Assembly: GCA_017962315.1 (NCBI GenBank)
Contig: JAGCVN010000041.1
Span: 1-38,064 of the forward strand
Source of the DNA: Kiritimatiellia bacterium
GTDB taxonomy: Bacteria > Verrucomicrobiota > Kiritimatiellia > RFP12 > UBA1067
Reading direction: 5' to 3'
Length of the DNA: 38,064 nucleotides
This document shows positions 1 to 7,041 of this stretch, in pieces; within the stretch, counting starts at the first letter, position 1, and each line of letters starts with the position of its first letter. Position numbers and translations under genes: made by a program. Below the pieces are notes generated by a model. It searched no databases. It saw nothing but the letters and a program-made list of their open reading frames with translations, and was not told the origin of the DNA.

Positions 1-84
1 CACCTGTTTGTAGCGCAAGGCTTCGGCGGTCGGGTCGCCCCTTCCGTCGCTTGCTTTCCTAACTGACTGTCGATTTCTTGTCAG
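1..84 (-). CDS. possible 5' part of a gene running off the left edge (CTG start?)
   Basis: On the minus strand a frame of 28 codons is open from position 84 to the window edge. A textbook Shine-Dalgarno sequence, AAAGGAG (91-97), lies six bases before a CTG codon at 84-82. There is no in-frame ATG, GTG or TTG nearby, and the frame is closed by TGA just upstream of the Shine-Dalgarno. The residues (LTRNRQSVRKASDGRG...) match no family I recognise. Its position directly after the small peptide gene at 231-353 is where a maturation or immunity gene would be expected, but that is inference. It could also be chance, or the true start may be a mutated ATG. Confidence 0.3.
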   Translation of the reverse strand, partial: MTRNRQSVRKASDGRGDPTAEALRYKQV

Positions 85-178
85 CGCGAACTCCTTTCAT
101 TTCGCAAGTTGCTATCGAGCTTTACTTGGCGCACCATGCTTTAGGTCCTACCTTAATGTTCTGCGTAAGACCAGCTGG

Positions 179-196
179 GCGGAAGAGTCCTTCCGC
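179..196 (-). other. hairpin between the peptide gene and the next gene
   Basis: GCGGAAG (179-185) and CTTCCGC (190-196) form a perfect 7-bp stem with a 4-base loop. It lies about 35 bases beyond the stop codon of the peptide gene at 231-353. On the minus strand it is not followed by a T run, so it is more likely an RNA-stabilising or attenuating hairpin than an intrinsic terminator. Confidence 0.4.
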
Positions 197-230
197 TCAA
201 CTGGTATGGTACAGAAACTGCTTTTAGTTT

Positions 231-353
231 TTATTTGGCGCGGTCACACCTATTGCATGTCGCAGGAGTACCTGTACCCTTCGCTGGGCAACCAGCGACA
301 AACGAACGCTTCGCGGCGGACTTCGCCACGATCTGGGGTTTCTTGTAAGCCAT
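231..353 (-). CDS. 40-residue three-cysteine peptide, probable RiPP precursor
   Basis: This short gene is read on the minus strand from ATG at 353 to TAA at 231. The Shine-Dalgarno AAGGAG sits six bases before the ATG. The product begins MAYKKPQIVAKSAAKRSFVA, continues GCPAKGTGTPATCNRCDRAK and then stops. It is basic, has no signal peptide or membrane segment, and carries cysteines 22, 33 and 36 (the last two as CxxC) in a Gly/Thr/Pro-rich core. A Lys-rich leader, an (S/F)xAGC junction and a short Cys-rich core resemble precursors of radical-SAM-matured thioether peptides from gut bacteria; I recall the general pattern, not a specific named family. No maturase is visible, and one could lie past the left edge. 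It follows two other small minus-strand genes. Alternatives are a small zinc-binding protein or a toxin. The evidence that it is a gene is good; the function is inferred. Confidence 0.65.
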   Translation of the reverse strand: MAYKKPQIVAKSAAKRSFVAGCPAKGTGTPATCNRCDRAK

Positions 354-368
354 TTCTGGCTCCTTTCC

Positions 369-382
369 GAGGCTTTCGCCTC
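369..382 (-). promoter_or_regulatory. GNRA-loop hairpin just upstream of the peptide gene's RBS
   Basis: On the minus strand GAGGC-GAAA-GCCTC forms a 5-bp stem closed by a GAAA tetraloop. It ends a few bases before the Shine-Dalgarno of the 40-residue peptide gene, so it probably shapes or protects the leader of that message. Confidence 0.4.
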
Positions 383-412
383 ATTATTTGTTTTTGTTTT
401 TCACTTCCCCCG

Positions 413-433
413 TATCCGGCACCCGCCGGGCGG
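413..433 (-). repeat. 21-bp hairpin repeat, copy 1
   Basis: This 21-bp sequence is identical to 723-743. Similarity continues on the minus strand as GGGG(G)AAG. It contains CCGGC-ACCC-GCCGG, a 5-bp stem with a 4-base loop. It lies in the gap between the 79-residue protein gene (451-690) and the peptide gene (231-353). Confidence 0.75.
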
Positions 434-450
434 AGTAGGTAAAATCTTTA

Positions 451-690
451 TCACTCATCAATTTTAACGGTAGCGAGATTGATGTAGTACCCATTTTTGT
501 TAATACCATCAATAGCAGCCTCCACATCAAGTCCTATGATGTGGTCAGAAGTATCTCTTCCTTCCTTCACCTGCCACCCAGTTGAACGACTCGCCATCGC
601 TTGAACCGATTCCGGTAGTTTTGACAGATTACACCCTTGGGGTACAACCAAAGCGCTAAGATCACGCTGGACATAGATGTCAATTTTCAT
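451..690 (-). CDS. small hypothetical protein (79 aa)
   Basis: The start is ATG at 690, chosen because AGGAG lies seven bases upstream; a longer frame back to 732 has no such site. The product begins MKIDIYVQRDLSALVVPQG and ends YYINLATVKIDE. It is a small, soluble, mixed charged protein with no signal peptide, membrane segment or cysteine-metal motif apart from one cysteine. The opening (M-[KR]-[IV]-D-I-Y...LVVP) loosely recalls the small DUF6139 proteins, but this is a memory-level resemblance. It lies between an unknown 144-residue protein and the Cys-rich peptide, all on the same strand, and each gap carries the same 21-bp hairpin repeat. Function unknown. Confidence 0.6.
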   Translation of the reverse strand: MKIDIYVQRDLSALVVPQGCNLSKLPESVQAMASRSTGWQVKEGRDTSDHIIGLDVEAAIDGINKNGYYINLATVKIDE

Positions 691-722
691 TTCATTCTCC
701 TTTTGTTGTTGGTTCTTCCCCA

Positions 723-743
723 TATCCGGCACCCGCCGGGCGG
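723..743 (-). repeat. 21-bp hairpin repeat, copy 2
   Basis: This is an exact copy of 413-433, located in the gap between the genes at 766-1200 and 451-690. The two copies occupy equivalent places in the leaders of consecutive genes, about 30 bases (this copy) and 60 bases (copy 1) before the start codon. Confidence 0.75.
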
Positions 744-765
744 GATTGGTTAAATTGATAAGAAG

Positions 766-1200
766 TCAAGGCTCCATACTGCGGCGTTTAAGTTCATCCA
801 CGATTTCCTGTTTCAGAATCTCTTGGTCTGGCCCGTATGTCTCCAAGACCTTCTCCAACTCGGGATTCTCATCAACCGCCACGGCATTGTCCGTCATCAA
901 GTCGTACATGCGTTGCAGATCACCATTGCTGCAGTTCGCGTACTTGTCTTTCAAGTCCTGGGCATTGAATTGCACACTCTCGTCAGGGCCAACAATGTCA
1001 CCAGCTGAACTTACGTTTTTGGTCGAACCACTGGCATCCGCCGCTTTCTGAGCCTTCTTCTCTTTGTACAATTCCCAAGACGCCTTACAAAGACTCTTGA
1101 TACTTTCCCACATGGGCTTGCCCAAGAATTTTATAATCCGCCAGGTTATCTTGAGCAAAGTACTCAAGATCGAAAACAGCATCTTCATGATCGTCGACAT
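766..1200 (-). CDS. hypothetical protein with amphipathic or membrane-bound N-terminus (144 aa)
   Basis: The start at ATG 1200 is preferred over a frame extending to 1275 because AAGGAAG lies seven bases before it. Residues 1-35 are rich in Met, Ile, Leu, Phe and Trp with regularly spaced lysines (MSTIMKMLFSILSTLL...), consistent with an in-plane amphipathic helix or one to two membrane passes. A Lys/Ala-rich helix follows at about 45-60, and the acidic C-terminal half ends in EIVDELKRRSMEP. No catalytic motif or family is recognised. It is the first gene of the small minus-strand cluster, downstream of a TATAAT box and a palindromic operator. Membrane anchoring near a peptide gene could fit export or immunity, but that is speculation. 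Confidence 0.6.
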   Translation of the reverse strand: MSTIMKMLFSILSTLLKITWRIIKFLGKPMWESIKSLCKASWELYKEKKAQKAADASGSTKNVSSAGDIVGPDESVQFNAQDLKDKYANCSNGDLQRMYDLMTDNAVAVDENPELEKVLETYGPDQEILKQEIVDELKRRSMEP

Positions 1201-1273
1201 TCTATTCTTCCTTTTGCCCTTGTTCCAATTGCGGCAAAAGGACGCAATCCCCTGCCGTCGCCTCTCGAAACTC

Positions 1274-1317
1274 ATTATATGATTAGCAAATGAGACACGG
1301 CCGTTACACTTGTAACG
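1274..1317 (-). promoter_or_regulatory. promoter with palindromic operator for the small-gene cluster
   Basis: On the minus strand a perfect TATAAT lies at 1279-1274, about 75 bases before the start of the gene at 1200. Around the expected -35 region, 1302-1317 is a perfect dyad, CGTTACA-CT-TGTAACG (7-bp arms, 2-base centre). No good -35 hexamer is visible. The arrangement is typical of an operator for a dimeric repressor or of an activator-dependent promoter. Confidence 0.5.
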
Positions 1318-1342
1318 AAAAAAGTTTGAAAAAATTTTAGCC

Positions 1343-1358
1343 AGAGCGCTCTCGCTCT
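1343..1358 (-). terminator. weak terminator after the FISUMP gene
   Basis: AGAGCG and CGCTCT form a 6-bp stem with a 4-base loop, just beyond the stop codon at 1364. On the minus strand a T run (ATTTTTT) follows after about nine bases, so the fit to an intrinsic terminator is imperfect. Confidence 0.4.
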
Positions 1359-1363
1359 ATCCG

Positions 1364-2407
1364 TTATTTCGCCACCCCTTGGACGGGGCGAACGGAAAAA
1401 CCCTCGTATCGGTAGCTTCTAAATCTTCCATGCTCCTTCGACCAGAAGTTAAGACTGGCCGAATAAAGACCGCGATTGTGGTCAGAATGGGACGCCCAGT
1501 AGTCGCCGCCATATTCCGAACCAAAAAACGAAGTTCCTCTGATGCGAGCGGCCGCAGGGAGGAAGATGCTGGCGGAGGCGTAGACACCTTTGCCCCGAAC
1601 TAAATACCCCTTCACACCGTTCGTCGTCGTCCGGGTCCATTCGCACTTGCCACTAAGATCAATGATCTCTTGATTTGTCGGCATACGCCAACCTTCTCCC
1701 CACTGCACATGCGCCGCGTCATGTTCCGGAAGGAGGTTGCCATCCGCCGTCGTCCATCCTTCATCCCGTAACGATTGCAGACTTTTCCCGTAAGTAGGCA
1801 CGTTCTTCTCTTCAAACGAGAAATTTGACGAGGAACCGTCGCTCGCCACCCAGACATCGTTCTCGCGCTTGTAGCCGATTGTGTCGCCCCACCAGAAATA
1901 GTATCCAAACTCTTCAGGCTTCTTCGCGCCGATATTCATCTCTGCCCAGTACGGCCCCCCTTCCCAAAGCTGAACCATTCCCGCTTTCACTTTTCCATGT
2001 TCGGCCGCACGGTAGAGGCCGTAGAACTGGCTGCACGTGTCACTCGGCATCTTGCGCAGCGCGGATTCAATCATGTTGGCCCTAATCTGCGGCGGAATGT
2101 CTGGAATCGTCTCGTTGAGCGTCTTGAGAGCGCCGACCGCCTCGTCGAGCAAGCCCTGCCTCACGTAGAGGGTGAACGCGCCCTTGAGAAGCAACATCTT
2201 CGCCGCATCGGATTCAGCCTTTTCCGCACGTGCGATGGCCACCTTGGCGACGTCCGCACGGGTTTTATTCCCAGCCCTGAACGCTTCCCGTTCCGGGCGC
2301 ATGAGTTCCAGCACAAGCCCTTCCGCCTACTTGAGCTCTTGCTTCGTGGGCATCGCCAGAAGCGGCAATGCAACTGCAACGAGAGCAACTATGGACAGAT
2401 TTCTCAT
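1364..2407 (-). pseudogene. secreted FISUMP-domain protein, interrupted by an in-frame TAG
   Basis: Translation should begin at ATG 2407, seven bases after the stop of the sigma-factor gene, with GGAGAAAG as ribosome binding site. The first 26 codons give a signal peptide (MRNLSIVALVAVALPLLA) and PTKQELK. A TAG at 2329-2327 follows, and the same frame continues without break to TAA at 1364. Downstream are a helical region (residues about 30-125) and a C-terminal domain of the Fibrobacter succinogenes major paralogous type: YWAEMNIGA, YYFWWGDTIGY, GWRMPTNQEI, the YWAS near 300 and the final FSVRPVQG. In related proteins this domain is secreted and of unknown function. It ends a kinase-sigma-effector cassette. 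The amber may be a nonsense mutation, an assembly error or recoding. Reinitiation at GTG 2314 would yield a protein with no signal peptide. Confidence 0.7.
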
Positions 2408-2414
2408 CTTTCTC

Positions 2415-3017
2415 CTATTCGTCCGAAAGCTCGGCCTCGACAAGTGCGATCGCCTTCTCGACGCGGAACTTGATCTGGCGGAGGTAGTTGTTGTCGATGC
2501 CAAACTGCCTGCACACCTCTTCGGCGGATTTCCCCTCCAGGACGAATGCGCGATAGACCGCCTTGGTCTTGGCCGAAAGAGCGGTTTTCGTAAGAACATG
2601 CTCCACCGCCGCATCGTGTCTTGCCTTGTCCCAGGCAAGGTCGAGCGCAACGCCCTGATCAGGTTGCACCACGAGCGTATCCGGCAAATCATCAAGTGAA
2701 ACAGTGGCCTCCGCGCCATGGCTCTGATCACGCCTGTATATCCCGATGAGCTGCCTTCGTATGAGCATTTTCAGGAAGGTGCGGAACCGCGACTTCTCCG
2801 CGTTGTATCTCCGTTCGGACAATATCTTCACGAGATGCATGTAAACTTGCTGGACCACGTCGTCGGGATCGTGGTTATAGTCGATCATCTGGACGAATCG
2901 CTTCATCGCGGGCGTGTAGAGCGCGAAGAAGCGCGACCATGCCGCCCCGCCGCCACCCGTGGCCTCGGTTGCCATTTTCTCAAGTAGCGTCTGCGATGTA
3001 CTCGGAAAATTGCTCAC
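2415..3017 (-). CDS. ECF-type RNA polymerase sigma factor
   Basis: The gene starts at GTG 3017, overlapping the kinase stop by four bases (GTGA), and stops with TAG at 2417-2415. The 200 residues fit a sigma-70 ECF factor. Residues about 25-90 give the region-2 helices (FFALYTPAMKRFV, DPDDVVQQVYMHL, then FRTFLKMLIRRQLIGIYRR). Residues about 135-198 give region 4, with the helix-turn-helix KSAEEVCRQFGIDNNYLRQI. The region-2 to region-4 linker is long. There is no anti-sigma gene; the partner is a coupled Hanks-type kinase, which suggests control by phosphorylation, as known for some kinase-linked ECF groups. The likely target includes the cassette's own secreted FISUMP protein and similar genes elsewhere. 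The sigma assignment is firm; the regulation is inferred. Confidence 0.85.
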   Translation of the reverse strand: MSNFPSTSQTLLEKMATEATGGGGAAWSRFFALYTPAMKRFVQMIDYNHDPDDVVQQVYMHLVKILSERRYNAEKSRFRTFLKMLIRRQLIGIYRRDQSHGAEATVSLDDLPDTLVVQPDQGVALDLAWDKARHDAAVEHVLTKTALSAKTKAVYRAFVLEGKSAEEVCRQFGIDNNYLRQIKFRVEKAIALVEAELSDE

Positions 3018-4024
3018 TTCAAAACCTCATATATGCCTTCGGCACTGAACGCTTCGTCGAAATCGACTTCCACCGCCGAAGGCGCAGGCGTGCGGAAAGC
3101 GAACCATGCCGCCACAGAGATGGCGACAGCCGCGGCAAGCCCTCCGCCAATCAGTACAACGGTCTTCCATCCCCGCGCCGGCTTTGCAACGGGTCGATCC
3201 CCTGCCGAGAGACGTTTCGCCAAAGCGCATAGTTCGGATGGCCGTTCCTTCGGGTCGTCGGCAAGCATCTGCGGAATGACCTGTGACCACGGGAGTTCGA
3301 GCGTCTCCAGAAGTTCCAACGCCCTGGAACCGGGTTCGTACCATACGCCGGTCAGGAGGTAAACAATCATCAACGCAAGCGAATAGACGTCTGAGGCGGG
3401 AGTCGCCGCGTCGCCGCGTTCAACCTCCGGCGCCATGGAACCATGCGTTCCCATGATGAGGTGCGCGTCCTTCGCTTCTGTAACCATGGTGGTGGCAGCC
3501 TTGACTTCATGTCGTAACGTGTCAGAGAAAAGACGCGACACGCCAAAGTCCGAAAGGACAACGTGCCCGTCACCAGTGAGCAGCACGTTGCCGGGCTTGA
3601 TGTCTCGGTGGACAATCCCCTGCGCATGGATGTAGTCGATGGCGGACGCAAGTTCCGTGAACCATCGGCGCACGGTTTCCTCTTCAAGGTCTTCGCCTGC
3701 AACATCCGAAAGCGTGCGCGGCGCGCCGCTTTTGCCGAGCACAAGGTCCATCACGAAATACGGCGTCTTTGTCGCCTCGTCGAAGTTGAGGTCGAATACG
3801 CGTATGACGTGTGGATGGTGAAGCCGTGCAAGAACCCTACCTTCTGCAAGGAACTTTCCCTTCAGGATATCGACGTGGCCCTTTTCCAGCGTAAAAGATT
3901 TCAGCGCACAGTGGGTACCGAGCTGCGTATGCACGACCTCGTACACCGCCCCCATCGCGCCCCTGCCAAGGAGCCTTACGACGCGATACGCGCCAATTAC
4001 GTCATTTGAACTGAATTCCGTCAT
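3014..4024 (-). CDS. membrane-anchored Hanks-type Ser/Thr protein kinase
   Basis: This 336-residue kinase has the glycine loop GRGAMG (20-25), catalytic lysine in CALKSF (K42), HRDIKPGN (139-146), DFG (159-161) and APE (198-200), so it should be active. After the kinase domain a single membrane helix spans about 288-309. Only about 27 residues lie beyond it, so there is no PASTA, WD40 or other sensing domain outside the cell. The start ATG at 4024 follows the upstream galactosidase gene by only 35 bases, and no separate promoter is clear. The next gene, an ECF sigma factor, overlaps it by four bases, implying translational coupling and fixed stoichiometry. The sigma factor is the obvious candidate substrate; this is inference from context. 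Confidence 0.88.
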   Translation of the reverse strand: MTEFSSNDVIGAYRVVRLLGRGAMGAVYEVVHTQLGTHCALKSFTLEKGHVDILKGKFLAEGRVLARLHHPHVIRVFDLNFDEATKTPYFVMDLVLGKSGAPRTLSDVAGEDLEEETVRRWFTELASAIDYIHAQGIVHRDIKPGNVLLTGDGHVVLSDFGVSRLFSDTLRHEVKAATTMVTEAKDAHLIMGTHGSMAPEVERGDAATPASDVYSLALMIVYLLTGVWYEPGSRALELLETLELPWSQVIPQMLADDPKERPSELCALAKRLSAGDRPVAKPARGWKTVVLIGGGLAAAVAISVAAWFAFRTPAPSAVEVDFDEAFSAEGIYEVLK

Positions 4025-4059
4025 ATCAACAACGATTAAAGCCCTGAATCATCCGTTGC

Positions 4060-6876
4060 TCATCGGTTCCGCTGGAAGGCGGATGCGGCTGCGGGACGGT
4101 CGGTGTTGATATAGTCAAGACCGAGTTCTCCTGCAAGACGCCACGCCTCGGGATTGTCGGGATAGCCCCACAGACGGAACTTGCAGCCCTTCGCGTGGGC
4201 CTCGCGGACGGCGGCGCGGATTTTCGCCTTGTCCGCCTCAGGCATCTCGCCCGAACGCCATTTGGTGTAGGCGCGCGCGTAATGGCTGATGAGCGGCACG
4301 CGCTTGTATTGCCCGTCGGCCAACTTCTTGATTGGCGGCACGTCGAAGAACACGTAATCGGGATAGGCGAAGAAATCCGCAATCCCGGAATGGTCGCCCG
4401 TCGCCGTCAGCCTCGCCGCAGAGGGATTCTTCACGATGTCGAAGCATTCGCGATAGCCTTCCTTCTCGACCATTTCCACCAGACGGTCAAGCGCGGGCTT
4501 TCCGTTCTTGAGGTCGATGAGCAGCTGGAGCGGTTTTCCGTCGGAGTAGGCGCGTCCGCCGTTCTTGCGCATGACCTCGCGCAGCGGCTCCAGGTAGAGG
4601 CGGCGGAGCGTGTTTTCCTTTTTCAGCTCCTTGCGCGAGTGAGCCACGAGCAGGTCGCCGTTCACAAGGAACACGTCGGCCTCGATGGAGTCAGCCCCCG
4701 CCTCGTAGGCGCCCCAGAAGGGACGCTTCTGCGCGTAGTCGTTGTGCGAGTGGATCAGCATCTTCGTCCCGGACGGCATACGCGCGATTTCGTACAGTTC
4801 CCCGTCTAGCCGTTCGGGCAACACGGCCTCGAACCCATCCTCCTCAAGTTCGCGCCACGTCATCTCCGCCACGCGCCCGCCCTTCGCGCCCTTCCGGACG
4901 GCGTACATCGCGCCGGGGTCGAGACCGCGCACGGCAACGCGGCGCGAACGTTCCGCCGCGTTGCGGCGGAACACGCCGACAAGTCCGCCGCTCTTCGTTT
5001 CGGTGTTGATGCGGGCGAAACCGTCCCACGCCCCCTCCTGTGGTTCGCCGAATCCGGGGAGATCCTGGCGGAACGACATGTACGCATGCCGAGCCTCCAG
5101 CGTCTTGAGCCAATCCGACCATTCCCGGTATTCCGCCCGTTCGGCGGGCGTGAGCTTGCGCGGGTCGCCCAGCATGATAGGGAGCGTGCCCGCGAGGGAC
5201 TTGAAGGACAGCAGGTGGCGTTCGCCGTTCATGTGGAGGTTGCCGATCACAAGCGACGTCGCCGGCAAGGCGGGAGTCCGTCCCCACGCGAGGTTGCGCA
5301 CGTAGAGCCGGCCGTCGTCGGTGGCCGCGATGTTGGAGAGCCAGTTGCCTTCGGCGTGCTTGGCGATACCGTAGTCCATGAGGAAAGTTTTGCCCGCCGT
5401 CTCGAACGTGCAGTCGATGAAGAGGTCAGGCGCGGCCTCATGCAGCTCGTCAAAGAGCTTCATGCAACCTGACAAGATCGCATTATAGGAATCTTCGCGT
5501 CCACGATGCCCGGGATGGTCTTTTGCGTAACAGCCGGTCCGCGCGTCGTCGTACACGTATGCGCTCGTGGCGATCGCAAGGTCGAGCTTCACGTAGGCGA
5601 GGCCGTGGTCTTTCACGAGGCCGAGGATCTTGTCGCGGATGTATTCACGCCACGGCGTCGCCAGGCAGGCCGTGCGCGTGTTTCCGTTCATGGTGTGCAG
5701 GTTGGAGAGCTTCCCCTCCCTGTCCTTCACGAACCAATCCGGATGCTCCTTCATGGGGGCGGATGCGGGATCGGCCCAAGCGAGCGAGAGCCAGAGCCCC
5801 GGCCGCATCCCCTTCGACTTGATGTAGTCGAACACGGGCTTGAGGCCACCGGGGAACTTCTTCTCGTCAACCACCCAGTCGCCCCTTCCATACTTGCCGT
5901 CGGAGATGTTGATCTGCCATCCGTCGTCGATCACGAACTCCTCGATGCCGCACTCCGCCGCCGCGTCGGCGAGTTCTCGGATGAGCTTCGCGTCGATGTG
6001 CGTCGTAAACGGCACCCATGTGTTGTAGACGAACATGGGTTTTCTCGGAATCGCCTCTACCCGTACTCCCATGTACTTGCGCACGTAGTCCGACACAGCG
6101 CCTTCGACGACGCGAGAGGTGTCGGGACACTTGGAATAGGGCGCAGTGAACACCGGCATGGCCATCCAACGCTCGCCGGGCTTCATCCACTTCCGGAACG
6201 GATACCGCTCGCCGACGTGAGGCGTTCCGGAGACAATGAAACTCCCGTCCTGGAACACCGTCGTTCGCTTCATGGTGGAGACGCCCTCGTTTCCGACGGC
6301 AATACCGCAACGCTTCGCGTAGTTGTGTACCACCACAAGCGGATCGTTCCAGTCACCGATGTATGTCGCCCCTTCCTCCCGGTAGCGCGCGAACCTCCGC
6401 ATGACGCGGGAGTTTGTGCAGCCAAGCGTCGCCAGCCGGAATGTCTCCACATCGACATTCTCGATCGCGACATCCGTTTCACCCGTGTTCTTGAGCGTAA
6501 GCGTCTTACGTACGAGCGCGAGGCCGGGATAGGTGGTGTAGGCGAGTTCGACCCCTACCCGCCCGTCGGCGGAAACGCCGGCGACGGTCACGGTTCGTAA
6601 ACCGTTTTCCGCCTCCTCCTTCGCGACCGTGACATCCTTCCACACGGACCATCCGGCGTACATCACGCCGTCAACCTTAAACGCGAATTCAGGCGAACCG
6701 TTACGCATAAACTCCGTGCCGTCGGCGGTCTTATACGATTTCCCGAGGACATGGCCGCCGCGCAGGTCGAGGCTTCGCGTCAGCAATCCCGACACAACCT
6801 CCACCGAATCAGCAGCAAACGCCGCGACGCCCCCCAGACACACCGCCACGACGGCAAACACAAACCGCTTTTTCAT
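4060..6876 (-). CDS. secreted alpha-galactosidase-like / glycerophosphodiesterase-like fusion
   Basis: The protein has 938 residues, with ATG at 6876 preceded by AAAGGAG. Residues 1-22 form a signal peptide (MKKRFVFAVVAVCLGGVAAF). Residues about 25-270 resemble the beta-sandwich domain of GH36-type enzymes. A TIM barrel of the melibiase type follows, with FVIDDGW (314-320), the nucleophile motif YVKLDLA (D432) and CTFETAGK (489-496). A beta domain runs to about 700. From about 703 to the end is a GDPD/PI-PLC-like barrel: HSHNDY (709-714), IEADVF (E732, D734), DLLVAH (H746), LLIDLKN and DYINTDRP. Each half keeps its catalytic residues. The first should remove terminal alpha-galactose and the second should cut a glycerophosphodiester-like bond. 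Together they might degrade galactosylated glycerophosphate polymers or glycolipids; that substrate is inferred. An AIM6-like role for the second domain is an alternative. Confidence 0.82.
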   Translation of the reverse strand: MKKRFVFAVVAVCLGGVAAFAADSVEVVSGLLTRSLDLRGGHVLGKSYKTADGTEFMRNGSPEFAFKVDGVMYAGWSVWKDVTVAKEEAENGLRTVTVAGVSADGRVGVELAYTTYPGLALVRKTLTLKNTGETDVAIENVDVETFRLATLGCTNSRVMRRFARYREEGATYIGDWNDPLVVVHNYAKRCGIAVGNEGVSTMKRTTVFQDGSFIVSGTPHVGERYPFRKWMKPGERWMAMPVFTAPYSKCPDTSRVVEGAVSDYVRKYMGVRVEAIPRKPMFVYNTWVPFTTHIDAKLIRELADAAAECGIEEFVIDDGWQINISDGKYGRGDWVVDEKKFPGGLKPVFDYIKSKGMRPGLWLSLAWADPASAPMKEHPDWFVKDREGKLSNLHTMNGNTRTACLATPWREYIRDKILGLVKDHGLAYVKLDLAIATSAYVYDDARTGCYAKDHPGHRGREDSYNAILSGCMKLFDELHEAAPDLFIDCTFETAGKTFLMDYGIAKHAEGNWLSNIAATDDGRLYVRNLAWGRTPALPATSLVIGNLHMNGERHLLSFKSLAGTLPIMLGDPRKLTPAERAEYREWSDWLKTLEARHAYMSFRQDLPGFGEPQEGAWDGFARINTETKSGGLVGVFRRNAAERSRRVAVRGLDPGAMYAVRKGAKGGRVAEMTWRELEEDGFEAVLPERLDGELYEIARMPSGTKMLIHSHNDYAQKRPFWGAYEAGADSIEADVFLVNGDLLVAHSRKELKKENTLRRLYLEPLREVMRKNGGRAYSDGKPLQLLIDLKNGKPALDRLVEMVEKEGYRECFDIVKNPSAARLTATGDHSGIADFFAYPDYVFFDVPPIKKLADGQYKRVPLISHYARAYTKWRSGEMPEADKAKIRAAVREAHAKGCKFRLWGYPDNPEAWRLAGELGLDYINTDRPAAASAFQRNR

Positions 6877-6906
6877 TTCAGCACGCTCCTTTGTTGTACG
6901 GGCGGC

Positions 6907-6935
6907 ATTCTACCAGATTTACACCCCCCTTGCAA
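6907..6935 (-). promoter_or_regulatory. sigma-70-type promoter of the galactosidase fusion gene
   Basis: On the minus strand TTGCAA (6935-6930), a 17-base spacer and TAGAAT (6912-6907) are preceded by TGG, an extended -10 element. It lies 31 bases upstream of the start codon. Confidence 0.65.
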
Positions 6936-6989
6936 ACACGAACCGTTCGGAGCCGAAAAGTCCACCTTTTGAAAAGTTGAAACTGGGGA

Positions 6990-7018
6990 TTGACAAGCCG
7001 GCCGATTTCTGGTTAAAT
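6990..7018 (+). promoter_or_regulatory. promoter of the tRNA-Lys/tRNA-Pro unit
   Basis: Perfect TTGACA (6990-6995), a 17-base spacer ending in TGG, and TTAAAT (7013-7018). The first tRNA begins 24 bases downstream. Confidence 0.75.
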
Positions 7019-7041
7019 GTCACCCGTTTCTGACGAAACCT

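Noticed and set aside
130..225. Second Cys peptide on the minus strand ending in AWCAK before TAA
   Set aside because: The frame has no start codon or ribosome binding site and only one cysteine; the resemblance to the peptide at 231-353 is confined to the last few residues.
206..442. Plus-strand open frame of 78 codons over the peptide gene
   Set aside because: It lacks a ribosome binding site and is the antisense of the well-supported minus-strand peptide gene and its leader hairpin; the residues look like random translation.
413..760. Integron-like gene cassettes with attC sites around the 21-bp repeats
   Set aside because: One GTTRRRY-like word is present near copy 2, but the matching partner core sites are missing, and the repeats are short hairpins without attC architecture.
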